From: Litoditis marina
Lineage: Eukaryota > Nematoda > Chromadorea > Rhabditida > Rhabditidae
Assembly: GCA_964036275.1 (NCBI GenBank)
Contig: OZ038438.1
Location: 4,966,978-5,030,977 of the forward strand
Reading direction: 5' to 3'
DNA: 64,000 nt
Below are positions 23,450-34,449 of this stretch, one piece after another (position 1 is the stretch's first letter; every line of letters starts with the position of its first letter). The notes beneath the pieces are model-generated. The model did no database searches. It was given only the letters and a program-made list of their open reading frames with translations, and was not told where the DNA came from. Position numbers and translations under genes: made by a program.

Positions 23450-23574
23450 TTAAAGAAGGACGATTATGTGGTCGAATCGCAACGGTTCAGTCCTTTAAAC
23501 TGCAATACATTTTTCAATTGAAGTTCAAAGGACCGTCGACACGAGATTGGTCCACATAATCGTTATTCTTTAAG
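23450..23574. mobile_element. palindromic MITE family A, copy 4
   Basis: Best preserved termini: TTAAAGAAGGACGATTATGT at the left and ACATAATCGTTATTCTTTAA at the right. Lies in the gene-poor region. Confidence 0.8.
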
Positions 23575-24379
23575 GGATCAAACTACAAACACAGCGGATT
23601 AGGGTAACTCACCACGTATAGGCTTGCTTTGAAAAGAGCCAACCGTATAGAGTGGTGGCAAGTATTATGATGAATAGGGTTCACCAAAAACGCTCGTCTT
23701 CATTCGGAAATGTAGCAAACTAGTCGGCAAACGTAGATAGTAGATGAAAGTGTCAGATTGAGTGCCATCGGTTCAAGTCAGACAAGTAGGGCGTGCGTAT
23801 ATAGGTTTTACAGCGAAAAGGTTAGGCGTCCGTTGAACAACGGGAATGAAAACGTCGCCGATTGGCGCAAAACAACAATACGAGGAGAGTTATAATAATA
23901 ATAATAATGTTTATCAGTATAATAATAGACCAATATGAAATCACGAAATGTAAACTATTCAAACTGACATTTGAGAAAACAAAAGAAAAACAGGTACATG
24001 AAGGAAGTTGCTAATAGCAACTTATGAGGAATTTACTGTTGATTGCAGAGACACTGAGTGGAACATTACAAAAAGGCGGCCAGTTTCAATCGTATAGGAA
24101 CTTCGAACCGGTTTCGTGAAACTCTGCAGTTTTGCTAACAAATTATCGAGTCGAACATTTGTGTTCCAATTTGCTTCTCAAATTTGCATGGAGGACCGTA
24201 TTAGAGCTCAACAGTCGAGTTCTAAGTTTATCTAAATTGTTGGAAAGTGCATGTTGGTATAAATACTGAAAAAGATGAGTGCAGATCAGAAAATGCGCTC
24301 ACTTTGAAACGAGGAGGAATAATGTAGTCTCTAGCGTGCGGCTTTTGTTGTGTGTACGTCTGCACATTTGCGCCTTTTA

Positions 24380-24604
24380 GTTATAGTTCCCACCATTTCT
24401 CACTGAGATTTCGGCAGCGTGCCAATGAATGTATATGTTGTTTTTACCAATTTAGATCTTTTTTAATGTTTGATAGTCCTGGAAGTGGTTAGTAACATTG
24501 TGAACAGAAAAACTTTTCAAAAAGCAATCTAGTTATGAAAAACATTTCTCAAAAGTTCCGTTGGCATACTACCATGGTCTCTGTGGGAATGAAATCAACT
24601 ATGC
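24380..24604. mobile_element. MITE family C3 copy
   Basis: TATAGTTCCCACCATTTCTC, CTGAGATTTCGGCAGCGTGC at the left; GTTGGCATACTACCATGGTC and GGGAATGAAATCAACTATG at the right. Gene-poor region. Confidence 0.65.
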
Positions 24605-25244
24605 AACTCAAGGGAGCCCTGCAAGTACTGCTGCACATCTAGTAGTAACTTCCAAGAAAAGACAAAAATATATCACTTTCAATTCCGACGAAAAGATAAA
24701 ATATACCTACAACATGAATGCAAAACTTCAAGTTTGTTGTAATTACATAAATGTGAACTAAACGATTAACGAATTCCCCATTCGGTTGTGATTTCCGATT
24801 ACAAAGAGTACTCGAACATATGTTTGACACAGTTAAAGATGGTGTACTGTAGGAGTGTTTGTAGGAATGGCGTCAACTATATTGTTGGTCTGGTCTGAGA
24901 ACGATTATGGCTTTATTTGTATCACAATGACGCTTAACTGCTAACCTTGAACGATTGATGCGTATTTTTTCGCGCACACCGAAATGCTCTCGTCATAGTT
25001 ATCGAGAACAAAGACAACAAACAAGAAACGAAAAAGCTACTCAAATCCTCAAAAATTACTAATGAATCTATTAGGCGGAACTCTTGTAGTCAATACTATT
25101 TCTCAAGTTCGGACCAAATTTTTAGTTGCTCATGAGAAAGATCTCGAAATCTTCTCAAATATTGGGAAAAATGGCTATCGCGTGAGAGGTACGTTTCCGG
25201 ATTTCCAAATGCTCAATATGACGTTTTACACACCGTAGCATCAA

Positions 25245-25485
25245 CGCATCCCTCTCCCTCTCTCGCTTTTCTCTCTCAGTCTCTCTCTCTCCATCTCCCT
25301 CTCTCTCTGTTTTTATCTGTCAATCTCTTCCTCTCCCTTTCCCTCTATATCTCTCATTCTCTATCTCTCTCTCGCTCTCTCGCTCTCTCTCTCTTTCTTC
25401 CTCTCTCTCGCGCTCTCTCTCTCTCTCTCTTTCTTTATTTCTTTCTTTCTTTCTCTTTCCCTCTCCCTCGTTCTCTCTCTCTGCA
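25245..25485 (+). repeat. CT-rich low-complexity tract
   Basis: Interrupted CTCTCT/CTTTCT sequence, mixed pyrimidines, about 240 bases. Confidence 0.95.
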
Positions 25486-26136
25486 CATAACCTATCGTTT
25501 TACCATCAGTTTGGTAGGTGTCGTCACCACAATATATTTTCTACGGAAAACTTGTACACAACATGCAATACAAGACAGAGCGATTGGAAAGAGTTGTTGT
25601 GTTGATTGAAGTTTCTAGTTTTCGAGCAGCCCAGAGAACCCTGAGTGATGAAGTCAACACATTCTAAACGAAATAATAGGCGTTGAATACCAGTCGACCA
25701 CTCCTGCAAATGTATTACCTCTCTTGCCTTGTTTTGATAGTAGTTTGTAATTGTATTTACCGTAATTGCAACCTGAATGTAACAGACAGCCTCTTGGAGG
25801 ATAGCCGTTGTCTTCCTAGAAGACTCTTTCCCTCCAACTCCCAGCGCCCTTTTGACGCCAACAACACCTACACACAACACTCAGTGATACGGGAGAAAAA
25901 CAAAGTTTGTATGAAAGAAAAAAAATTTCGGAGAGAGAAGGAAACCCCGGGCAATAAGGTTTCCTGCAGGTGTCGTATCTCTCGGGTCTAATCGGTTGTT
26001 CATTGCTGTTATTGAATGTGAGCAGCACCACTTTCCAAGAAACATATGTTTTGAAAAAATCATCCGAAACTCTGCCAAAGTCTCAGTGGAAATGAGGAGA
26101 ACCATACGTTTCTGGTAAGGTTGAATCAGTGAGAAA

Positions 26137-26344
26137 GACTATAGTTTCCACCATTCCTTAGTACGTAAAATCTAATGTGATAGTGTTTTCTATCGCAAAG
26201 TTCAACTTTGTTAAAAAAAAAAACCCTAACACTATTCGTGATATGGAAAAATTCCAACCTTTTCGATAGCGAATACGTAACTCACGAGCACGAAATATTT
26301 GTATTCTTACTGTATGAGTCTCAGTAGGTATAGAAAATACTATA
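26137..26344. mobile_element. MITE family C copy
   Basis: ACTATAGTTTCCACCATTCC at the left and TTACTGTATGAGTCTCAGTA followed by AGAAAATACTATA at the right; the interior is AT-rich. Gene-poor region. Confidence 0.6.
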
Positions 26345-26977
26345 TGAAACAATTTGGTTCGAGTTTACTTTCGTAATTAGAATAGAGTTGAGTAGCTCCA
26401 TGACAGAGCTCGATCACTGTTACAGATAACATTGTAGCAGTGCTCAAATCCTGTCACAGAACAGTCAAGATTCAATATTAACTAAAACATCGAGAAACGG
26501 GGAAATAGGAGATAAAAACGGAATATTTTAGAAAATAAGAAGATTTTTTTCATTTTTACAAACTATTTTGCGAGAAGCAGTCTGAACCTAATGGGACTGA
26601 TCTAGAACATAACAAGACCAGTCTCCATGTGGGTTCCGACCGCCAACGCACTGACGTGAAATGTGTGAAACACACCAAAATAAGAAAACACTCCATGATA
26701 AAGTGCACAATTCTCCATGTTTTCAACGTGACTATTCCGCTTATTACGGTGATGTTCTTAGTCTACATGGGAAGCAAATGGAGAATAAGTATGACTTGGG
26801 GGGCCCAATCTAAACCCCGTCGGCAGTGATCACACTGAATACTGATCAAATCCGGCTTGGTTCAGATCGAGAACCTCTATTCTCAAAAGATGAAACAGAA
26901 TGTGAAAACGGGAACGGCAGCTTAATCAGTAACGTATCCCATGCAGCGAGTGTCTTGGAGATGAAAATGAAAGCGTG

Positions 26978-27114
26978 TATATACTAGGAGTACATTGAAC
27001 AGTCACGTCGAGTTAGCATTCTAATGAGGAATCGAGCACTTTGGTATTGCACGTTTCTGAGTTCTGCTGTGTTTCACATGTTCCACGTAATTGTTTAATT
27101 GACTAACAGTATAG
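26978..27114. mobile_element. MITE family B copy (inverse orientation)
   Basis: TATATACTAGGAGTACATTG at the left; TTGCACGTTTCTGAGTTCTG inside; TTGACTAACAGTATAG at the right. In the gene-poor region. Confidence 0.8.
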
Positions 27115-27233
27115 TTGAGTTTGATCAAGCCTAGGTTGTTCGCAATGTCTGCACCAGCGCAGAATATTCATTATCCCACTCCGTACAGGCTGAGAAGTGG
27201 GCCTAATGGTACTCTGGGTTGATGCATGGACAC

Positions 27234-27252
27234 GGGGGGGGGGGGGGGGGGG
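27234..27252 (+). repeat. poly-G tract (19 G)
   Basis: Uninterrupted 19 G in the gene-poor region. Confidence 0.95.
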
Positions 27253-29821
27253 TATTCTGCTGCTCGAGAGAAACTCATGCTTAGTTCACGAATGGTCCGA
27301 AAGATCATGTTATTCGCTGAACAAAGTTTTTGAGACGAACTGTTTAGATATCATAACATTACCCCACGACCTATCACGTGCTCACGTATCTCGCCGGCTG
27401 TCGTGACAGTTAGCGTACAATCTTGTAAGTTTGAGTGAGTCACTACATCACCAGGTCGGTTCACATAGCTAAGCATCGGTCAGAAACTAACGTTTACCAC
27501 CTCGTTTCGGTCAAGAACGTACCGGTACAGTTGGTGCGTTTTGGAACAAATATCAGGAAAATGGGAGTAGGAGTCTGTCGCACAGTTGATTACAGTGTGT
27601 AAATGTGTCATGTATGCATTCTGAAGCTATATATAATACAAGTTACTCATCACTCCGCCCTGCGGATGAAAAAGAGGCGAAAGATAGGAGACAAGAGAAC
27701 ATCAGAGAACGTTTTAGAAAAAGTAGATGTGCAATTTGATTTCCACCAACCGTATTCTATGCTCAGCCAAAAACACTGAAATAACTCCTACGGTTTTTCT
27801 AGAACCGTTGTTATAAGACTGAAAGAATGGGACTTCGAGAATTTGAAGATGAAAGAAGGTCATTAAAGTTTTGAAGTCTCGTTGAAATGTATTACTTCCA
27901 TTTCAAAAATTACAACAAAACAATCTCATTTATGAAATGTTCACCACAGAACACGCGGGAGCTCGCAACTTTCAAGCTGTTCGTTTCAATAATACGGTGG
28001 TCAGTGGGGGGTCTTGAACTTCCAATACATATTACGTTTCTTTATAGAACCACAACTATAATCTACAACTGCAAACTGTGAATGTTCGTCTCACGTGAAA
28101 CAAAATGCTAGCAACGTTTGTCAACCGATCTTGTTCATCATTATTTCTTTCCCATGAACGTCCTCATTATGGGTTTATTTCAAGAATTAAAAGAATAGAT
28201 TACTGCAATGAGTTTGTACTAGCCAACACATGACTCAGTCGTGGCTAGTTCTTTCACTGGCGCGAGTATGTTTATTCCGTCTAGACCACACATTTCCCAC
28301 AAAAACCATCGGAATTTGTTTCAAAAACGAGTGCGCACATGGTGTTGATCACTTTTTACATTGAACCTCTGGAAAAAAGAAACAGAGTTCATTAACTTTG
28401 AGTTAATATATATATAATGTGATAGTCTAAGTATACTAACAGAGAGTTCAGATCTATATAAGTGTGTGAAAAGGAGATAATGAATACGTTTACTGAAAAT
28501 TACAGTAGGGCAAACAATCAAGATCGCCGAAGTAAAGTTTAGAAGTTCCTTGGCCTGCCCAGTCTGTCGATACGTCCAGAATCATAGGTTCAAGGTATCG
28601 GAAAGAAGCCAATCGCTGCTTAACTATGTCCACTTAGAAACTTGGAGAACTGAAACATGCAATACTTTCTCCAGCTGAATATTTTCAACAAATCTGATTT
28701 CCATCATGTTATTGTCACTGTGTCATACGCTGGAAAACTGTTCCAATAGTTTTCTATCACGAGCCGAAGCGGAAATGAAATAGCAGCTAAAATACACGAG
28801 ATTTCAGACACTGCAGTTGATTCTTGAAAAATCTGCGCGAAACGTGATCGAGTGTAAGTCATCATTGTCGGCATCACGTGTCTAGACAGAACTTGTCACG
28901 TGTCTTTCCACCAAGCTTCTTCAACACCTCTGTACATACTGTGACCGTGAATTCGAAATTGGCGCGTTCTTTCGCAACATTAGCAGTAGAGCATGGTTGT
29001 AGCTGTGTAGAGGACCCGTATCAGGACAAAGGCCCCAATTATGTGCATCTTCTGTACCGTAAGAACGACCTCGCGCAATCGAAAGCGCAATGAGGCGATG
29101 AATACAGTCTTCATTTCGCTGTATCTGCCACTCATGGAACAGCAGGTAGGTAACCACACCAGGCACCGTATACCGCTTGACGGCTAGTCACGTGTTTCCT
29201 CACGTTTCACATTGAAATTTCGTGTAACATCTAAAATCGCCTTCACGTTTAACGGGATGTTTCAAGCTCTTCACGTTTTATGTGACGCCTCAAGTAACAT
29301 CTAGAACCGCCATATCAGGAACATCCTAGTCATGTAACTGATTTTCCTTTTTCAAAACAATTTCATAATACTTATTCATAATCGAAGTAATAGCATTTTT
29401 GCATATTACATTCTTGATAAACATGAATCTTCTGCCTATTTCCTTCGAAGACAATATAATATACTTTTCTATTTCTAACGAAAACTGATCATTGTTTGTT
29501 TTTTCGTCACAACTCATTATCATGACATCAGTAAAATATTGCAAAACAATGAACGTAAACCAATCATGTGGAGTTAACAAGTAAGCATTTGCATGCACTA
29601 TCAAAAGTTGGTGCATACTTTTCTCGACGGGATTTTAGATTTTCGAGCTCCCCGACCTAGATGCAGGGGCTTTTTGACCAGAATGCAGCCTTTGCTGTTT
29701 TTGGTGTCTGCATCCAGATCCAGATGCAGCGGCTCGAGTTGGAGGCGCGAAGTATGAACCCAGCCTTATCGACATCATGTGAATTTGACTGGTGTCTTTT
29801 TCGGTATTCATAGCCTTCTCT

Positions 29822-29936
<115 letters not shown>

Positions 29937-30054
29937 GATTTAAAATATAACTAACTTCATAAATTCATAGTATTTACTCTTCTATATTGTTAGTTAAGCG
30001 TTTTAAATATAAATAGTGATTTAACATAAGCCCTGACATAGTATATGTTCTCAT

Positions 30055-30057
<3 letters not shown>

Positions 30058-30134
<77 letters not shown>
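30058..30134 (+). repeat. (CT)n microsatellite
   Basis: Pure CT repeat of about 38 units, only 120 bases from the previous one. Confidence 0.97.
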
Positions 30135-30140
<6 letters not shown>

Positions 30141-30343
30141 TGCCTGTCTTTCCCCTGCTTGGTTACGTTATGCTTTGTTTCTTTCTCTGTTGCCAAAGTT
30201 TGCCCGAACTGTTTTATAACCACAGAGCACAGTCTAATAAATAAAATAACGTTGGTCGCATATCCCTATCCCTACCCTCAAAGTTCAAGCTCTACGGCCA
30301 GAAACAAGTCTGCTCCATACAATACAATTCACAAGAAAACACA

Positions 30344-30660
30344 GGCGCCGTAGCAAAGTCTAGAGGAAAGTTCACCTTTGAACTGAACAGTCTGATCATC
30401 ACCTGACCACGATGTGGTCTTCTACACTATGCTTATAAATACAGAGTTGGCAACTATGTGGCCAGAATGTGATCTGGCACCGTAGCAAAGTTGTGAAAGT
30501 TGTGAGCTCACCCTGATTGAGGACCTGATCACAGTCTGGCCACATAGTTGCCAACTTTGTTTGTATAAGCATAGTGTAGGTGACCCAAACTTGGGCGAGG
30601 TGGTGACCAGATAGTTCAGCTCAAAGGTAACCTTTTCATATAACTTTGCTACGGTGCCTG
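30344..30660. mobile_element. large hairpin MITE with GGCRCCGTAGCAAAGTY ends
   Basis: Ends GGCGCCGTAGCAAAGTC (left) and ACTTTGCTACGGTGCC (right). CTACACTATGCTTATA and TTGGCAACTATGTGGCCAG in the left arm are matched by CTGGCCACATAGTTGCCAA and TATAAGCATAGTGTAG in the right arm. An internal GGCACCGTAGCAAAGTTGTG and a further half-element to about 30762 (ending ACTTTGCTACGGTAC) suggest nested or tandem insertion. Shares GTAGCAA ends with 3286-3468. Confidence 0.8.
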
Positions 30661-31457
30661 GGTCGGGTAGTGTCCAGATAGTTCAGCTCGGAGCTGGCCT
30701 TTTTAGAAGACTACTACCTTGATTAGGCTGCGCTCACCCTCTTGCATGACTTTGCTACGGTACATGACATTCGTTCATGTTTTCTCGCAAGTCAGATAGT
30801 TCTCAACACCCTCGGAGTGGTGAAGCGCGCTAAGCCGATTCGCAATCTGCACAGCATAAATACCCGACACAGTAGGAGCGACAACAGTGTGTGGTGCCCA
30901 ATACACATTCATACTATCACAGAATAAATTCGAAACTAGAACCAAGTTGTTCTGAGAGCACTTTGCTATGTCTTTTTTTCCACTGTATACAGTACCCCGA
31001 TTAGAAACCGCTTTAGGAAGGTTGTAGAAAAAGTGCAGGACTTGATAAACCACAGTAATCTCAAGCATGTTACGTATTGGTAACGAGAAGACAATCCATT
31101 ATGCATCTCTCTAATTTTCATGATCCCTCGATCTCTTCAGTTTAACGACAGAAAAAGTGGTCCCTTTCGTTTATTCTGCTGTGTAAAGAGTTCAAGCCCG
31201 TTGCGTTGAGTCGGAATCGGAGTTTCTGCTCTGTTTGTGATCAAAGTTCAGTTCCACTTATATGATTCATGAACATACCTTCATTTTATTCTGACCCAAA
31301 CTTCCTCAAACATATGATGCTTCTCTGATCTCAAATCTAGCAGAAACAATGAAGCAACGCGAGAGACTCAGGACAAAAAAGTGCAGGGATTTTCTAGCAT
31401 TCTTACTCTGCTCCGGGTGAAGTATTTTTGTCGATCTACATACTCACGATCTTTCAG

Positions 31458-33121
31458 TCGTCCTTCACTTGTGCGGTGTGCAGTGAGCCCGCGAGAGGAT
31501 TTCATTTCGGTGCATTCACGTGCGAAGGATGTAAGGTAGGCTGGGATGTTCACGGGAGGTTCTCATGAGAAGCTGACGCACACTGGCTGAGTTGCATGCG
31601 ATTGGTTCCCATGCTAACGCACAGCAATTCATGGAATGTTATTTTTCATGGAGAACTGTTTGTAAGGTTATCTCATGAGTGTTATTCGACGAACTGTTAG
31701 TGATAAGTTATTGACTTTTCTACCACATCTCCATATTCTACTGAAAACTAATGCCACATTCACCGAGCTGAGTTAATCATCTACTGTGACCTCATGGCAT
31801 GTACCTGAGTTCCTCATGAGAAAGTTCAAAAATTTCAATACCGCCCTAACTATAAAAGCGTCCCTCTCTCGGATGTAACATCTTCAAAGCATTTGTCCCA
31901 TCTCAATCCAAGTCATCTAATGATTAGTCTAGTAATCTACTAATTCCTTCTGGAACTATCTTAGGCTGGTATTAGCAGTGGCTACTATCGAAATCTCCTG
32001 CATTACTATAGTGGCGGACAAATTTATGCATCAGCTGATTGGAGTATGACAGAAAACCAAAAAATATATTCGTTTAGGCTCCAAATAAGTAATAATGAAA
32101 CTTCGAGTAATGTAAATGACATGTGTAAATGTGTGAAATTAAACTGAAACTGTCAATAATTGTCACACGTCTCTGGTTAATCAGTAATGTTAGGGCTCGT
32201 TTCTCGTTTGTCAGTGAATTCACGGTGAAAGGTGCTTCAAATATCCTGAGGGAACAAACTGCCTTCCCACTGAATGTTATACTTGACAGTTAGACGCGCT
32301 AGGTGTTCAGCAAGTTTTCATTTCGTATTCATGAAACTTTGGTAGAGCAATGTTTCTGTCATGATTTGAGTGGAACACGTTCACAGGTCCGGATTGTAAT
32401 GCAAAACAGTGACAAACTGAGATTTCTGGCAAACTGGGGGGGGGGGGGGGGGCTGTGTGATCAAATCGGATAGTTCACTTCTGTTTAATATTACGTGCTA
32501 TCATGGTAGTGTAGTATAGTTCGTAGATGGAGTCAGAAAATTCTAGCTGAAGGCGTTTTTCACTCTGCTCGCCCCTAACGTGTACTCTGAATGCGCGAAT
32601 CACTTCATTGCAATACATTAGCTCGCAGAGCCATCGCTTCTTCTAGCAAAACATCCAAAAATTGGTCAGCTTTATTTCAAAAGGTATTCTGGTGTATTTT
32701 TCTCCACTCCACTGTGTTTGTAGTTTGATCCCGTTGGGTTTCGGTAGAAACCCGTGAATTATGGCCCTCACTGAGTTCAAACTACAACTTTGCTATGATC
32801 ATCCCCTATAACAGTCAAAGGATGTGTTCAATGCATGTTTGAGGGGGCAATAACCGTTTATTTCGATTCTTTTTGTGGGAAGGATGGGAGAAAGCAAGGC
32901 TGTAGGAGGAACTGTTGTCCGTCTGATTGGCCCGTTGCATGCAAATGTGTTGTTGCGAGGCAACCGGTTGCTTTTCCAACGAACAACGGGAGTCCGCGAA
33001 ACATTTTACTCGAATAGCATTACCTCAAAATACACTCACCCCCGCATCACAATCTACACTTTGGCTGCGTGCCATTGAAGGTTTAGATCAGTTCAGACAG
33101 AATAAGAGAGAATGAGAGAGA

Positions 33122-33184
<63 letters not shown>

Positions 33185-34271
33185 TCCTGAACGATGGGGT
33201 GGTTTCCATAGAATTCATTGGCACCATGCCGAAGTTTCACCCGGAAAGGCTACAACTGTATTTGTCCTCGCCCTATCTTGTGATGTGAACTCACTGACGG
33301 CTGTAGTTCGAAAGTAGTGTTCTCCGAGAAAAAAGGGTATAGCAAATTGGTTTTCGTAAATTGGTTTTAGATATGAGAATTCGTGAAAATCTTCAAGATT
33401 CCACGTTACTGGTTATATTATTATGGAACTATTGTTATAAACTCAGTAAATTAGCATCAGTTACATTATTTTTCACTTCCAGTCCTTTTTCGGAAGAACG
33501 TGCATGAAAAAGAACTACAACAGTTTCGAGTGCAAAAATGATGGAAAATGTGATGTTAAGGTTTGTCGTTTTCTCTATATTGCTCTCAGTCGTCGTTGTC
33601 TTCATTGTTTTTGTATGTATTATCATAAACCGTTCTGTTAAAATTTAGTTTTTATAGGGGCCAAACCGAACATCGTGTAAGGCTTGCCGATACAGTACGT
33701 GTGTGCAAGTTGGCATGTCCCCAAACAGTGAGTTATTTTGTACGAGAAACTTCCAACAAATATGAATTTATCTAGAAGGAAACAGATTGAGTCTCCAGTA
33801 AATGGAGGGTCGTTTTACCTGCAACATGACTGAGGCTACTAAATGAATAATCTACAAGAACTTCAAGAAAAAACTTCAAAGTTTGGTTTTAATGTTTTTA
33901 CAGTTCTATACATCCACGCTAATATCAACACATAAAGAAAACAAAATCCATCACTCGAATTACGAACTACAGCAGATTGTGATACTTTGTGGCAAATATT
34001 TTTTGAAATTTTACATGTTGCAGACTCTCGATTCGGAAGACGTTCGAAGTACTTCAAGGTGTCGATGGCGTCGCTGAAGAAGTCTTCCTCACCCACCGTA
34101 CCAACTACAGTATCCAACCCTCATTACATCCCTCCCATGCCCTCCTCACCGCCTCTCCTCTCTGTTCCTCTGGTTCCCTCGCTCTCTCTCTATCCTCTTT
34201 TTCTCTCTCATTTTATGCACTTGTACTCGGTTCACCGAGATTCATCTACCTTGTCAACGCGAGTGTCCTAA
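31458..34271 (+). CDS. knirps-like (NR0A) nuclear receptor without ligand-binding domain; 5' end unresolved
   Basis: Four plus-strand exons in phase: 31458-31535, 33483-33560, 33658-33727 and 34024-34271 (stop). Seen: first zinc finger [21 protein letters not shown], shown in parts as [11 protein letters not shown] and [10 protein letters not shown], with P-box CEGCKSFFGR; second finger ECKNDGKC with a five-residue D box and CKACRYSTC; then [19 protein letters not shown], the knirps-family kni box. After it only about 60 Pro/Ser/Leu-rich residues follow before the stop, so there is no ligand-binding domain, as in Drosophila Knirps/Eagle and other NR0A members. The EGCKS P-box and [19 protein letters not shown] run are typical of that group. 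It should act as a sequence-specific nuclear transcription regulator. The exon at 31458 begins in phase 0 with SSFTC; the start codon is in an upstream exon I could not find. The intron of about 1.9 kb after exon 1 holds repeats. Confidence 0.87.
32436..32452 (+). repeat. poly-G tract (17 G)
   Basis: Uninterrupted 17 G in an intron of the nuclear receptor gene. Confidence 0.95.
33112..33180 (+). repeat. (GA)n microsatellite
   Basis: About 30 GA units in the same nuclear receptor intron. Confidence 0.97.
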
Positions 34272-34292
34272 TACTGTTTGTTCGACCGGATT

Positions 34293-34298
34293 AATAAA
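34293..34298 (+). promoter_or_regulatory. polyadenylation signal AATAAA of the nuclear receptor
   Basis: AATAAA 22 bases after the receptor stop codon and about 150 bases before the next start codon. Confidence 0.6.
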
Positions 34299-34449
34299 TT
34301 TCTCCTCCTCTCTGCGCTCTCTAATCACCGCACTCTCTGAGTGGGCCGGGATAAGTACTTGTAAGCGCATATTTTGGCGCGGTGTCTGCAAGGTGGGGGC
34401 GTGTCGCTAGAGGTCGGGCATTGATCTGGCTAGCTGTCAGCCCGCGGGC

